Source of the DNA: Aspidiotus rigidus
Lineage: Eukaryota > Arthropoda > Insecta > Hemiptera > Diaspididae
Reading direction: 5' to 3'
DNA: 64,000 nt
NCBI GenBank assembly: GCA_035079385.1
Contig: JAVHKY010000001.1
Location: forward strand, 9,262,501-9,326,500
Each line of letters starts with the position of its first letter. The stretch's first letter is position 1. A program made the position numbers and the translations under genes. The notes under the pieces are model-generated. The model was not told where the DNA came from and did no database searches. It was given only the letters and a program-made list of their open reading frames with translations. Shown here in pieces: positions 21,536 through 33,619 of this stretch.

Positions 21536-21590
21536 TCATTACCTGATGATGACCTCAACCTGTAGGTCGAAACCGGTCGTGTTCGCTATG
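21536..21590 (+). ncRNA. hammerhead-ribozyme-like motif, PLE-2 tail
   Basis: CTGATGA (21543-21549), an extra T, stem GACCT/AGGTC with an eight-base loop, GAAA (21569-21572), palindrome ACCGGT (21572-21577), C21578, then GTGTT. Stem I can pair AC with GT next to the cleavage site. The stem II sequence differs from PLE-1 in both strands while pairing is kept, which supports a selected RNA fold. Confidence 0.65.
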
Positions 21591-21851
21591 ATATGGAAAA
21601 GATTCCTACTATAATTTAACATTATCTATTCAAATTTTCGTTTTCTTTTTTCATTTAATTTCCAAATTATTGTTTCGTTTTTCGTTCTTTCGTTCATGTT
21701 CCTGTACTACGATTATCGTATGCAAAACATAATTTCAAAATTTAAATCGACTCGTATTCTTGACCATTCGTATTTGATCTTCGTTTTATTTATTTATATT
21801 CCATATCATATTAAAAACTTTACGTTCCTGTGGACTTTACTATTCTCTAAT

Positions 21852-21889
21852 CATTATGGATCGTACCCATGAGGATACCGTTAAACTGA
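21852..21889 (+). other. PLE-2 38-nt terminal extension
   Basis: Unpaired sequence between the end of the inverted repeat (CTCTAAT at 21845-21851) and the right target duplication. It is on the same side of the element as the 34-nt extension of PLE-1. Confidence 0.65.
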
Positions 21890-21904
21890 TTCGTACAATT
21901 TATT
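21890..21904. repeat. right target-site duplication of PLE-2 (15 bp)
   Basis: Identical to 18654-18668. Confidence 0.75.
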
Positions 21905-23269
21905 TGGAAGTTTTTACGATCGTTCATCATGAAATCTTTCGTTTCATAATCCTGAAGTCTGATAAAAAGTACATTGTACGCGAACTGATTTCGTTTAGTC
22001 TCGCTAATAAATTAATTAAATTAATATACGATAGCATTTTGACCATATGAGTAATGGTTGGTACAAATTATTCATATTTTTATAATTTAATAGCAGGAAG
22101 GAAGATTATCTTCCGGCACAGACAGTATAAAACAACATATTGATAATTTTCGCTCTCGTTTCCTCGGTCGTGGGATAGGACCCGTTTATCAATCGAGGCC
22201 TGTCATTCAAGTTCAAGTAAATGAAAGTTATAAATTTCGCAAGCAAATTAATAGAGCGAGCGTTTCTGTAGCACCATTGTAAAAGTTTTCCAAATATTTA
22301 AATAGTGCGAGGATTGTTTCTGTCTGCCATGAAAAAAATTCCATAATTGTTCCAATACCATTCGTCGCCACACGATGTTGCACTCAGTCAGACGACCCGC
22401 GCAATTCAGAAGATCTAGAGTTAGTATCATACCACATAATCGATATTAACAAGTATTATCTTGTGATACAGGAACGATTGGTAAAACGTTGTTAAAAATT
22501 TGGTCTGGGGTAGAGGAGAAACGCGAGGTTCAGAAATTAACGTGATCACGAACACTTTAAGGAAACGATCAGACAGACTTTTCACATTTTCTGGGTCCTA
22601 TTTCAAGAACCAGAGAGCTTTCGGTAATGAGCTTCAAATTCTCGACCGGCTATTTCTCCTCAAATTCAAGCAATGCCAATTCGAGTAGGTATTTTACAAA
22701 ATCAAATTTTAAAAGCCGTCATTACTTTTGCCGAGGGAACATCCTCAGTAATGTCCACATTCGTCCATCTGTGCATATAGAAACCTATCTTCAGTACAGA
22801 TTTGGAAAAATATTTGGCTTGAATTTGTGTAAAAAAAAGTGTGACGTGATCAGAGGGAGTTGAGATAATTTGTACCAAAGAGAAGAGGTGGGAGATAATT
22901 GAACAGAAAGCGGGGATAACATCAGGGCTTAAAATTCTGATTGAAAGACGGGAAGGAGCCCGTGGTGTCATCAAAATGTAACTTCAATCTACTGTATCAG
23001 AATATAAAGTCATCAGACTGAGACTTTCGAGGGTCAGAATAGGGAACCTTTACATCAGTGCAGCTTCAAGAAACTTGTATAAACACACAGAATACCCACC
23101 TACTCGATATAAATCACCAAACTATTATCAAAAGAGGAGAATTTGTTCTCCTTGTTTGAAGAATTGGAATGATGAATCTAAGAAAAAAATGCCTTTGTAG
23201 CGCGAAAGCAAAACCAACTTTTTCTGTCTTATTTTCCTACACCTCTACTTCTTTTTTTCATTTTGTTCA
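21905..23269. other. no gene recognised
   Basis: Host DNA downstream of PLE-2. The short frames found here (all under 95 codons) have no motif I recognise and overlap each other on opposite strands. Confidence 0.45.
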
Positions 23270-23650
23270 TTACACTACACAACAAAAAAAAAAAAAATTG
23301 AAAACCACATGAACGGAATAATACGATTCTAGAAGTATTTTCGACGCTGATCACGATGCCGTTGTCCGTTTTTCAAGTTTTGGCTCGGTTTTCGAGAAAT
23401 GATCAAATCAAATTACCGCGATTCATTGCGACGCGCGGCGTATGTTACCCAGCTATCGAATTTCGCGAGAACGGGAACATACGCTGCGCGCCGCAACGAA
23501 TCGCGGGAATTGGATTTGATCATTTCTCGAAAACCGAGCCAAAACTTGAAAAACGGACAACGGCATCGTGATCAGCGTCAAAAATACTTCTAGAATCATA
23601 TTATTTCGTTCATGTGGTTTTCAATTTTTTTTTTTTGTTGTGTAGTGTTA
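23270..23650. mobile_element. CACTA-type MITE, near-complete foldback (375 bp) with TTA target duplication
   Basis: It starts CACTACACAACAAAAAA (23273) and ends with the inverted form, GTTGTGTAGTG (23647). TTA flanks both sides (23270-23272 and 23648-23650). The arms are nearly perfect for about 180 nt. They carry ATGATCAAATC and GACGCGCGGCGTATGTT-type blocks around a short loop at about 23445-23475. CACTA ends plus a 3-bp duplication are the hallmark of the CACTA (EnSpm) superfamily, although other superfamilies with CAC ends exist. Frames inside are palindrome by-products. Confidence 0.7.
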
Positions 23651-23666
23651 TTGGCAACATTATTAG

Positions 23667-24863
23667 ACCAAGAAAGGAAGACATCTACCTGGACACGAAG
23701 AATACAGAGCTGATTTTTTCATAAAATGTTCGGAAGCCTCTCCTAATGGTGTCTTCAAAAACCCCCGTGAATCTCAGTAGGGTTTTCCTTTTTACAGGGG
23801 CGTAAAGGGGAGGAAATTGAGTTTTTTGTCAATAACTCGATAACGAGTGATCCTACAAAAAAAAAAATTTCATATAAAAATTCTTCTACGCCAAATTTCC
23901 TACAGAAAATGTTCCATGACTTTTTCCGTGTAAGTTCATATTTAAGTCGCTAGAGCGCGTCACATCCACCCATCTTCTTGTCATGTACGCGCAATATGCG
24001 TCATGCATGCGCTATACACGTATTAACTCAGCAAGATTAGGCTCAAAAATAAGAGTAAGTTTTTTTCTTGGATTATGTTTAAAATGGTCTCCTGATAAAC
24101 ATACTAAAAATCCATAGCAATCAAAGAGGTGGCTCAAAATACCAAAGAAATTAGTTTTTTGAGAATAAATCAAAAACTAAGCACCAGAGAAAAAAAAGTT
24201 TCAAGCAAAAATTGTTCCTCGTCAAATTTCCTACAAATTTCACGATCTATATGTCGAACTAGGCCAAAAACTCGAACTGAAAAGCTGGATTGAAAGTTGA
24301 GCGATTTCTAAAATTTTTGATTTCATCTCTGATCGCTGTGGATTTTCAGTATGTTTATCAGAAGATTATTTTAAACATAATCCATGAAAAAAACCTACAC
24401 CGGCATTTATTTCCATTTCAAAACCTAATCTGCCTGGCCTAAAAAAAAATGACACAAATAATGAAGAGACACGCGTAGGAAGGTAGGAGCGTGCGCGCGT
24501 ATACTTTTTGCATGTACTTCTGTCACGCGCAAACACGTGCATAAGTGAGAGGTATAATTTTAGCGTGCTGTAACGACAAAACTATCAATTTTTAGAAAAA
24601 AAGTAATAAAACATTTTTGGTAGGAAAGTGGGTGTAGAACAATTTTTGTTTGGAACTTTTTTTTGTAGGATTACTCGTTATCGAGTTATTGACGAAAAAC
24701 TCAATTTTTCCCCCTTTGCCCCCCTGTAAAAGGGAAACCCTATCAGAATTCGCGGGGATTTTTGAGGACATCTTCAGAGGACGGTTCTGAACATTCAATG
24801 AGAAAACCAGCTCTGTATTCATCGTGTCCAGGTAGCCCTATTTTTCGGGCTTCATTTCTTGGT
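23667..24863. mobile_element. 1.2-kb foldback element with arms of about 0.5 kb
   Basis: Ends are ACCAAGAAA and TTTCTTGGT. Moving inward, the arms share CTACCTGGACACG, a CAGAGCTG block, GGATTACTCGTTATCGAG, ACGCGCAA-type blocks, and GGATTATGTTTAAAATGGTC with AAACATACTGAAAATCC near the centre (24075-24115 against 24345-24390). No transposase frame exists. The frame at 24592-24822 (minus) is a by-product. No clear target duplication was seen. Confidence 0.6.
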
Positions 24864-27035
24864 GTGCATATTATTACTTAATCGTTTTTGTTTCAATTTA
24901 TTTTCCAAAATGAGCAAAGCTCTAAGTATTATTTTCATTCACTCTTCTATATCAGTTATCTACACCCGAATACGTCCCCCTCGCCTCCCGCTTCAATGAA
25001 TGGAATATCCGTCAAAAATTTTCAATCACCAAACATGAAAGAACTACAGTATTATCTATATTACTAAAAATTAATCGACCCGACCCTGCATGCCTCAGCT
25101 CGGAGATACCCTATTACAAGTTAGCTAAAAAATAGCTAAAACCGAATAATTATATTAGCAAATCGCAACAGACAGCCGGCCGCAGAAAAAAAAAAGGAAA
25201 GAATTTGAACGCGCGGAGTAGCGAAAACCAGTAAGTTAAAATAAAATAAATGAAAGAAACTAAACTGATGAGACTGAAACAGACTTGAACTGCACACTGC
25301 TGCTGAAACACTACTGATTTTATCTTACTAATCCATCCCTTGAATCCAAAAAACGGTCGGTTATCAGTGACTTTGCTGTCGTCTTCCGAAAATGTTTATC
25401 ACTATAATGATAAGAATGACGAAAAAGCGTGTAGATTGTAGATAGCAGTTGAGGTCAAGAAGTACACGATTGAAACACTCAAAAAACAAGAAGATGAAGG
25501 CAAAAAAACAAACGTAGTAATGAAGTTGCATTCCTGATATGTGTGAAGACACCAAAAAAATTTAAATTTTGTCCCCCTATCATATTACATGTCATAGCTT
25601 GATACTCGACATTTTTTTTGCAAATAGATAATTCAAAGTCGAACTTTCTCCAGTTGTAAATACTAGCGGAGGCAACAATTTTTTCCAAGTGTCTAGAGGT
25701 AGTTGGGTATAGGCCAGTTCCTGCCGCAAGGCGGAAATTTTTTGAAGAGAAAAAGCTAAAGAATGCGATAAATATCTCAAAATTTGAACTCCTAATGTGA
25801 ATGGAATGCACACTCCAACATATTTCCCTGAAAAACCTGAGTGGCCCATAGATGAAGAATTCTCAGACGATACGATATTTTTGGGTTACGGTCTGAAAAA
25901 AAGATGAATATACAAACGAAAGGTTGACAATTGTTGATCAAGAGCTGAAATGTAAGAGAAAACGCGATCGGATCTGAATTTAGATGGTGTGATAGGTGTG
26001 ATAATAGTTGATCTACTATTTCGGATGATTGACGGTCAGAAAATTTCAATTGTTGTTCTTGCAAAGAACTAACGACGTGTTCCTACGAAAAATGGGCGTC
26101 AGATGGGCTTGTGCCGAGGGTGGTCTTCCTTGAATGAAGTTATGAGAGTAATTTTTAAATAGAAAATAATTATAAGATATTTCATTATTAACACTTCACT
26201 TCACTCCATTGAAGGTGATTTGAATTTCAAACAAACCTGTAAAAAAGCTCTTTCTATAATCACTAAATATTTTTTCCCAATCTATGTTGAATACGATTCC
26301 TGGCAGTGCAGCTGCGTGGCAATTGTTACACTCATTTTTCCCCCCAAAAAAGATGAGAATAATTTAAAAAAATACGACGGAAGACAAGGCAAGATCTCGT
26401 CATAATATTTTACACGTCGCCATCTGCGCATATGAGTACCTAGTCCCGGGGGTACCAAGATTCTTTGCAAAAATAAATAAATAACAACCAACTGTTTCAT
26501 ACTCGTAACTTTATGTTTTGTTCATCGGTAAATGTGACTGTATCTATACAAACTATGAGTCAGTTTCGGTGAATTTTAGTCAATAAATACTTCCAGACCT
26601 AGCTGTAATGGGCAATAAACAAGCTCGGCCATGAGAAAGATATTGTAAGTGATTTTTACGATTGAGAAGTTAGAAATCATCACAATACGTCGTAAAACGG
26701 AGGCTTTGAAAAGAACCAGACATTTTTATTCTATTCTTCGAAACGTGGACCCCGCGTCAAGCAGTTAGAGTGAAAACATTCCTTCGAAATTACGATGATG
26801 TCGACAAGCACCATGGAAAACTTTTTTTTTTTTTCGTTTCCTGTTTTAACTAGCTTTTACAGCTACACAAATTGATTATTTGCTGGGCTTATAATACTTA
26901 TTAATGTGGGATCAGATCCCGAATCCAGCCTGGACCGCAATATATTCAGTTGACGCGGCATTGCTGATGTGGCAGTTTCTGGGGTACTATTGCTTAAGCG
27001 GTGAAAGAAAGATAGGAACAGAGATGAACCACCTG
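24864..27035. other. no gene recognised; possible host exon on the minus strand is unproven
   Basis: On the minus strand around 25580-25900 there is a TTTTTTTCAG acceptor-like site (near 25890) followed by overlapping frames of 85 and 110 codons. One of them contains GVCIPFTLGVQILRYL. Because two frames stay open together and no family is recognised, an exon cannot be claimed. Confidence 0.3.
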
Positions 27036-27039
27036 GTCT

Positions 27040-28075
27040 ACCATCCTCTTGTCAATCACTTTGGACGATGAGAGCAAACTTCTGGAAAGAATGAAAGCCA
27101 GTCGACTCGTGACCTATTTGAAGGAAGGAGACATAATCTCAAGCAGTCAGTGCGGTTCTCAAACTGGACGCTGTACATCAGATGCTGGCTAAAGAGGATA
27201 GCCGAGTCAGCAATCGCAGCCGTCAGCCTGGGCATAAAAAATGCGTTCAACTCGATTCATTGTGAGAGGATACTGGAAGCCCTCATGAACGACGACGTGC
27301 CTGCATACCAGCTCGGGATGATGGAAGTATCTCAGTTACCGAAATACAAGCAGAGACCCGTCTACTGGTACAGTAGAGCGCCTAGTTTTTTATGGGATAC
27401 CGCAGGAGGCGGTCTTTCGGCCGCTCTTCGGAAGGGTCTTATTTAACGGGATTTTCCAAGGCCCAGCTGTTACCAAAGTAAAGTTTATTTGCTATGCGGA
27501 TGACATACTGGTGGTATGAACAACCGAAATAACTGCAGCGGTGGAGCGTAGTGACGCGTTGGATCGAGTCGGTAAGACTAGAAATCCCAGCAGGAAAAAC
27601 AAAAGCCATATTATTCACGACCCGTGGAAAGTTCAGCCCACCCGACTTTCGTCTGCAAGATGTGGAAATCACGATCAAGAAGGTGATGAAGTACAGTCCG
27701 TCAGCGATTACTTGGTGATTGGTGCACAGGGTCCATGCATGCTATCCGCAACAACAAGGCACGTTCGTAAATGGCCAACGCGAACGAAATCGCATCCTTA
27801 ACAGCTGCCCACTAATCACTAACAGTCAAGGCGCTGAACATCAGGTATGGCAGAGAGAAGCAAGAAAGATGGTTATGATGAGGACCGCCTAGTCCATACT
27901 CCTACGTGGTGCCTTGGTGTCACTCTATAGACTGATTGCGATCAAGGGCAGGATAATGGACCACAGCACACCTTATTTGAGTGTGAAGCGAGGAGGCGTG
28001 AGCGGGGCAAGCTTAATGGTCACTGCAAGAGATTGACGTCGACGCAGAGCTTGCTCCGAGTAGCCTGGTAACCAC
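27040..28075 (+). pseudogene. R1-like non-LTR retrotransposon remnant (RT to C-terminal zinc region)
   Basis: Pieces in order, across several frames: LLERMKASRLVTYLKEGD (near 27080-27130), SSQCGSQTGRCTSDA (near 27142-27185), VSLGIKNAFNSIHCERILEAL (RT motif A region, 27220-27285), a decayed GxPQ region near 27400, ICYADDILVV (motif C, near 27488-27518), then AGKTKAILF with a TTRGKFSPPDF segment (27590-27650), and finally HTLFECEARRRERGKLNGH (near 27970-28030). The order and spacing are those of R1/I-type non-LTR RTs. The usual SLDIKNAFN motif reads SLGIKNAFN, so a catalytic Asp is lost. Frameshifts and stops are frequent, and the region between RT and C-terminus is shortened. A dead copy. Confidence 0.72.
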
Positions 28076-29203
28076 CTTTTTACATTCTGATGAAGCATGG
28101 AACTAGCTTCCTTCATTTGCAGACGTTTCACCGAGGAGATTCTTCCAACGTAGAAGTTATACCCAAAAGAGTCGATTCCTGTGTTGGAGGAAACATCGCA
28201 TCCAATCTACAAGGGAGGATGCGACACAAGAGATTGGATTTCAAATATAAAATGCTATGGAGAAGGAGAAATGTGAAGAGTTCATACGAGTTTCAGATTG
28301 TAAAATTGAGTTGATCGTGCCGGTGGTTCCACGATTATTGCCCAATGCCGAGCAGATATTTAAGGGAGGATAGGGTGGGGCATGAGAAGAAGTGTTCTAC
28401 CAATAAATTTTCTACGATATGATGGAGGAGCGAGATTTTTGAGATGTGTTGTCGCCTCTTCTGTCCCAAAATCAGGTCGTAAGCGTCAACTTTTGTACCA
28501 TAGACCTAGGTGGTAACCTTAATAAGCGAAAGTGGGACTGGCCGTTAGTCTCCGACCAACCCTTTCTCACATTGTCCAGTTCTCTATATAACCTCACTGG
28601 TCGGGCAATACATTCATTTACATAATTTCTTTCCGGGGTATAATATGCTCCTCATACCCAAGCAGTCTCACGGCGGATTTGAGTATGTGCTTGAATGATT
28701 TTTCAATCTATTGTGTTTAATAGTTCGCGGCTAAATAATATCAATCTCGAAAGGAGTGGGTATTGCAAATTACATTCTCGTGTGGGGGTCGATAAATATC
28801 TGCTGCCGCAAGGCTACGTACGAGTAGAAGATTCCAAGTTTCTCATGGTACTTTACTTCGATACTTGCTACCATTGATGATTAGGAGTGTTACATCTACC
28901 TTAGGAGAGGAAGAGCCCAGAGTTTTAGGAGCGGAAAGCTTGTACCAATACAGACTATTTGCAAATCTCAAAAAAAAAAAAAAAAATTGAGACTGTTGTC
29001 TTAAGGCGGCAGCAGTTGGCTAATGTCGTGAAAAATTTCGAAAATCTGTTGGTCCTCAAAATATCTCACCAAGAATTTTGAACGAGATGAAATCATTTTT
29101 TGACAGATTAAGAAACATTTTTTAGACATGTGTAGTCGTGTACGCAACTCATCTCTGTAGTTCCAAGTTCTTGTAGGAGTTTTATCCTTCTCACAGGAAT
29201 ACC
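28076..29203. other. no gene recognised
   Basis: It may include decayed 3' sequence of the R1-like remnant just after 28075, but no motif supports this. A poly-A tract lies at about 28971-28987. Confidence 0.4.
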
Positions 29204-29258
29204 GATCGTCTGTTATTTTTCAAAGTCGTAGGCCGTCACCAATTAGAAAGAAAGAAAG

Positions 29259-29290
<32 letters not shown>

Positions 29291-29503
29291 CATAATATTT
29301 TTCTCATATTTTACGTCTTTTTTTTCTTTTTTTCGTGTTATGACCCAAAATTTTTCTCATATTTTTTCGTGCTCTGACCCAAAATTTATAAGTATATTGT
29401 TTCAATGATTTATTAAATATCTAACCGCAATTTCGTCGGTATTCACACGACTTCATTGGTGACGGACTATCGGTTACGTACCTGTGACTTCGAAAAATAA
29501 CAG
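29204..29503. repeat. 0.3-kb inverted repeat around a poly-A tract
   Basis: TCTGTTATTTTTCAAAGTC and GTCACCAA on the left (29209-29242) recur inverted on the right (29455-29505). The loop holds a run of about 26 A and two copies of GACCCAAAATTT. Possibly a foldback MITE; no ends with target duplication were defined. Confidence 0.4.
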
Positions 29504-30900
29504 ATCCTATGGCTCGTACTTACAAAGACAACATTCTACGAATTCCGATTATTCCAAATTCACTCGACCGCAAATAATTTTCAACTTTCGGTGAACAAGT
29601 CAATTTCATAATGGTTTGTCGGTGTACCTTTGACATAAACCGAATCTCGGGGGGTAATATTTAAACAGAGTAACGTAATTCAGTCGCGTGCCCAACGAGG
29701 AGGGATGCGTTAGGCAGATGGTTCAGTAATGATACGCATTTAAAAAGTTGATTGCAGCTGTGAGTGTTCATTTTATGAGCACATAGGTATTATTATAGTG
29801 CATAGCCGGTAAATATGAGCGCATCGAATATCTATATGTCTCAGCTGGGCGCGGAGCTGGACTTAAGATACCAACAGTCAGTCTTGACATCGAAGGACTC
29901 ATCATATGAGATTCGAACAAAATTCGATATGTGACAGTTTCAGATGCGGATTCAATAAAAATAGAACGTTTATGGATAAACATTTAACAGCATCTGGGTG
30001 TTTTATTGCTTTCGTTTCCGTTCCAAAATCGCGAACGGATCGCCGCCCAGAAACCCGAATTACGTATTTAACATTACTCGAACATATGTGTACTCCTGTC
30101 AGTGAACGATCTTCTCGCTCAGAGTTGTGAAAAGTATGAAATATGAGTGAATTCACGATATCCAGATATTGAGCGCAGAATATGTTCGCGTAGGTCACCT
30201 TCCCTAGTTCACAGCAAATTATGACAGTAAATGATGACACCTACGAGTAGTTGGTCGAAGTTAAACAAAATATATGTACATCGAAAAAACAAATAATTTA
30301 AACGATCAAGTGAAATAGTGTAGTTGACGACACACGAAGAATAAAATAACGAACAAAAAGAGGCTTAACAATATTTCCAAATGGTGATGACAAATTCTCA
30401 TGCAGTTAAGTAAAAATGTATAACACGATTTTAGTGACAAGTAATTTTTGTTATGTACTTTACGACGGGACTAAACGAATACTAATTATCATTATGATTT
30501 ACGAGTGCCGTGTAGTAAAGTGGACCCACAATTTTCTTCTATTATAAGTTTGTAGGTGAGACTGATAATTTTCCATTTCGATTTTTTTTTTTTTTCAAAG
30601 ATATATAATATACTTTCGAACGAAAAATTCTTCATCTTCTTGAGATCACATTGCTTTACATTGTAGAGAACGAAAATTTCTAAAAATGAATTACACAGTC
30701 AAAGTGATAACTTGATGGCAGCCAACAGCATGCTGTACAACATGTGAACATGCCAAGAGTGTTCTTCCTCTCGTCTCCGAGTTCAAAGGTCTCGTTTCCG
30801 TGTGTCTGCGAACTAACATTGGTAGTTTCCGCAACAGTAGATACTAGTTTCGGTGCTCATGAACAAGAGCAAGGTATTTCTTTTCGATCCCAGCCCTCAC
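29504..30900. other. no gene recognised
   Basis: AT-rich DNA with random frames on both strands (for example 29902-30240 minus). No motif found. Confidence 0.4.
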
Positions 30901-30904
30901 CAGT

Positions 30905-31258
30905 TTTCTATGTCGCGGGCACACACAAAAGAGTGGACAACATTTGTATCCGAATGGGTAATGAGGACTCTCTTCGCTCTTTCCATGAAGCTTTAAATTA
31001 TCACGATTCTCCATGGAGTTGAAGCAGTCTTTCTCAAATCTCAAAATCTCCCTCCTCTCAAATTCTACAGGTACTCTCATATTCGTTTTCGATATTTTTC
31101 GTAAGACTCTCTACACCGGGCAAACTATCCACGGGAATTCTCTTCATCACGCCTCGCATAAAAGCGCAACTTTTACGGCCATTGCGTATAGGTTCGCCAA
31201 CCTTCCTCTTACTCCTCGCAACTTCCAGAAAGAAATTAATACGCGATTTCCAACGTAA
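30905..31258 (+). pseudogene. PLE RT fragment upstream of PLE-3
   Basis: The C-terminal part of the frame ending at 31022 reads RVDNIC-(I)-RMGNEDSLRSFHEAL, a decayed YVDD motif C region (the box now reads RVDN). The frame 31013-31258 follows with FSNLKISLL, FDIFRKTLYTGQTIHGNSLH, and FANLPLTPRNFQKE. These match the stretch between motif C and the linker in PLE-3 and relatives, but the text differs from PLE-3. It is therefore the stump of another PLE rather than a duplication. PLE-3 follows after about 100 nt. Confidence 0.7.
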
Positions 31259-31358
31259 TTGTGCGTGGAAGGCTGGGAGACTTTGGTGATTCGGAAACAA
31301 GTCTCGTTAACCACTTATTGCCTCCTTTTCCACAAACGGGGCTTCATAAGTCACAGAG

Positions 31359-33581
31359 TTGCGAAGATGGTATGGTAAATTTAATATTACGACTAGATTA
31401 AACCTTATGGTCCATTCGAGACTCTCCGGCATGCTCCCCCCCCCCCTTGAGTTTAATTACTTTACGCGGGACGTCAATGAAAAGTGTCGGAAGTTTGAGG
31501 CGAAGTTGAAGGAGAGGAAAAATGAGAAGCTGTCCTCCCTAATAACGGTTAATGAGGATGTGGTTGAGGAGGGGGTGAGTGACGGTGTTGTCGTTCATAA
31601 ATTCCACCCCCCCCCCTCATAAATAATAGTCAGGTAGTGTTCAATAGTGACAAAACATCCCTCCTTGAGAAAGGTTTGAAGTTCAGTATGCCTCCCCTCA
31701 AGAATGACGAAACCTTGGCCAATGTCGTTGCGGATCTTGCGGTCAAGATTGGTCCTGGTTTTAATACCCAGAAATTCTGTGCCGAATTAGTCCGTAATAA
31801 CCCCCTCCCTCGCATGAGTAATAAATTGGGAGGAGTGATTCAGGGTTTAAGGAGGAAGATGAAAGAGGGAGATTTTATCGTCACCAAGGCTGACAAGGGC
31901 AACGCTGTTGTAGTGATGGAGAGATCGGCCTATTCTTCTAAGGTCCATGAAGTCCTACAGCAGTGTGGTGCTAAAGAGAGTGAGGATTTCAGCTTTCCCA
32001 AGCACGTCAAAGAAATTAGGAGTGTCATCAACAGGAGTGAGGCTGTTATCAAAACTCCTGCTTTGAAAAAAGCCCTCCTTGTTCCTAACCCCACACCCCC
32101 CCCTCCTGTACGGGCTGCCTAAAGTGCATAAGAACAATACCCCGATGCGACCCGTTGTTTCTTTCGTCTCCCCTTTTACCTACCTCCTTGCCAAATTCCT
32201 TGACCGTTGGTTCAAAAATCGAATTGATTTTGAATCCCCTCATTCGGTCTCGAATTCGGCCTCTTTAACTGACGTCCTCAAGGATGTAAGTCTTCCCCCG
32301 GGAACGACCATCTGCTCGTTTGATGTCGTTGGTTTGTTCCCGAATATTCCTAAGGCTGCTACTATCCAGCGTATGGGTGAGCTACTCGTCAAAGCCAACA
32401 TTCCTCATAATGAGTTTCACGAATTCTTCGATCTTCTAAATACTTGCTGGTCCCCCAACTACTGTAAATTTGAAGGGAAATTTTTCGAGTTCCCTGACGA
32501 AGTAGGGATCCCCATTGGATCACCACTAGGCTCTCTCATATCCGAAATTTTTATGTCGAAGTTTGAACTTGACCTCTTTTCCTCGAACCAGGTGTTACTT
32601 AATCATATTCATTATTGGCACATGTACGTTGATGACGTTCTATGTACCTGGACTGGTCACCCAGATCTCCTTGGTGAATTTCTGAGGTATCTCAATTCTT
32701 GGTACCCTTCCATCAAATTTACGTTGGAAATAGGGGTATTTTCCATTAACTTTTTGGATTTATCGATCTCTATAATAGAAGGTATCCATAAGTTTGGAAT
32801 TTACAGGAAAGATACTACGACCGATGTTTTAGTCCACGGTGGTTCGTTCGGTCCTGTTGCTCACAAGATGGCTGCTTTTCATAGCCTAGTTCACAGACTG
32901 ACTCGTATTCCTTTGAGTCAGTCTGCCTTCAAGAAAGTGTTAATCACAATAAAACACCTGGCCAAAGTGAATGGGGTCAATGTCGATGTTGATGCCATGG
33001 TTCGGAGGAAAGTTACGAGGAGCCTCCTGGATTCTACCACCTCCCTCCCCCGAGACACGATCCGTGATCGCCGTTTGCGTTGGATCAGTCTCCCTTTCCT
33101 GGGGAAGTTCTCCCTGCAATTGGGTCGGGCCCTTCGCCCGTTTGGCTTCAGACCCGCGTTTTACAACCCTACCACAGTCAAGAGGTTGTTTGTGAGACTG
33201 AAGGACCCCATACCTGTTGATGAGAGGAGTGGTGTGTATAAGTTGGAGTGTGAGGATTGTGGAGGCTTTTATATTGGCGAGACCAGCCGCCAACTGAAAG
33301 TTAGAGTAGCTGAGCACCTGAAGTCTTGGAAGAAGGGACACTTGGGGGAGTCAGCTTTCGCCGATCACTTAATAAACAGTGGCCACAGCTTCCGTGAGGG
33401 ATCTGAAAAGCTCCTCCATAAGGAGAATTCCTACCGCAAGCGTATCGCCCTCGAGAATATAGAGATAATTCGTCATCTCAACACTGACGGTATCACCGTA
33501 CTCAAGTCGTACATTCGGGAAGATGGCCTGATCGAACTGGTTTATGACTCACACCGTGATTTCTCGTTTGGACGATCTTAA
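31359..33581 (+). pseudogene. PLE-3 RT plus GIY-YIG polyprotein with two frameshifts at C tracts
   Basis: Three segments: leader (31359-31622), second leader part and early RT (31637-32122), and RT catalytic core plus nuclease (32079-33581, 500 codons). The first shift is at a ten-C run (31607-31616) and the second at an eight-C run (32096-32103); the net shift is zero. Motifs: LLEKGLKFSMPP, then VTKADKGNAVVVM, LYGLPKVHKNN, PVVSFVSP, CSFDVVGLFPNIP (motif A, near 32310), GIPIGSPLGSLI (motif B, where many PLEs have PMG), MYVDDVLCTW (motif C, near 32625), MVRRKVTRSLL, and the nuclease SGVYKLECEDCGGFYIGETS with a RVAEH segment and a C-terminal HLNTDGITVLKS segment. All catalytic residues look present, making this the best-preserved PLE here. 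Confidence 0.85.
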
Positions 33582-33619
33582 TACCTCGTTCTTCTCTTGT
33601 GTTCGTCAGTTGCTTTCAT

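Larger units (their letters stand above)
18669..21889 (+). mobile_element. PLE-2, Penelope-like retroelement (3.2 kb, decayed)
   Basis: Layout: an inverted tail copy of about 0.73 kb (18669-19394) that includes part of the endonuclease, a 5'-truncated RT plus GIY-YIG frame (19395-21530), the tail with a hammerhead-like motif (to 21851), and a 38-nt extension (21852-21889). Perfect 15-bp target duplications lie outside. The coding frame is cut by three frameshifts and one stop. Protein and tail differ clearly from PLE-1, so it is a separate family or a distant subfamily. Confidence 0.87.

Noticed and set aside
23356..23593. Two overlapping frames of 64-71 codons
   Set aside because: They lie wholly inside the arms of a near-perfect palindrome, which yields mirrored frames by chance.
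25479..26064. Overlapping minus-strand frames (85-110 codons) after a TTTTTTTCAG site
   Set aside because: Two frames stay open over the same bases and neither matches a family I know; splice signals alone are too weak.
31437..31449. Long C run in the PLE-3 leader taken as a frameshift site
   Set aside because: The frame 31359-31622 runs through it without interruption and stays PLE-like on both sides.
32940..33341. Minus-strand frame of 133 codons opposite the PLE-3 linker
   Set aside because: Shadow of the 500-codon PLE-3 frame.
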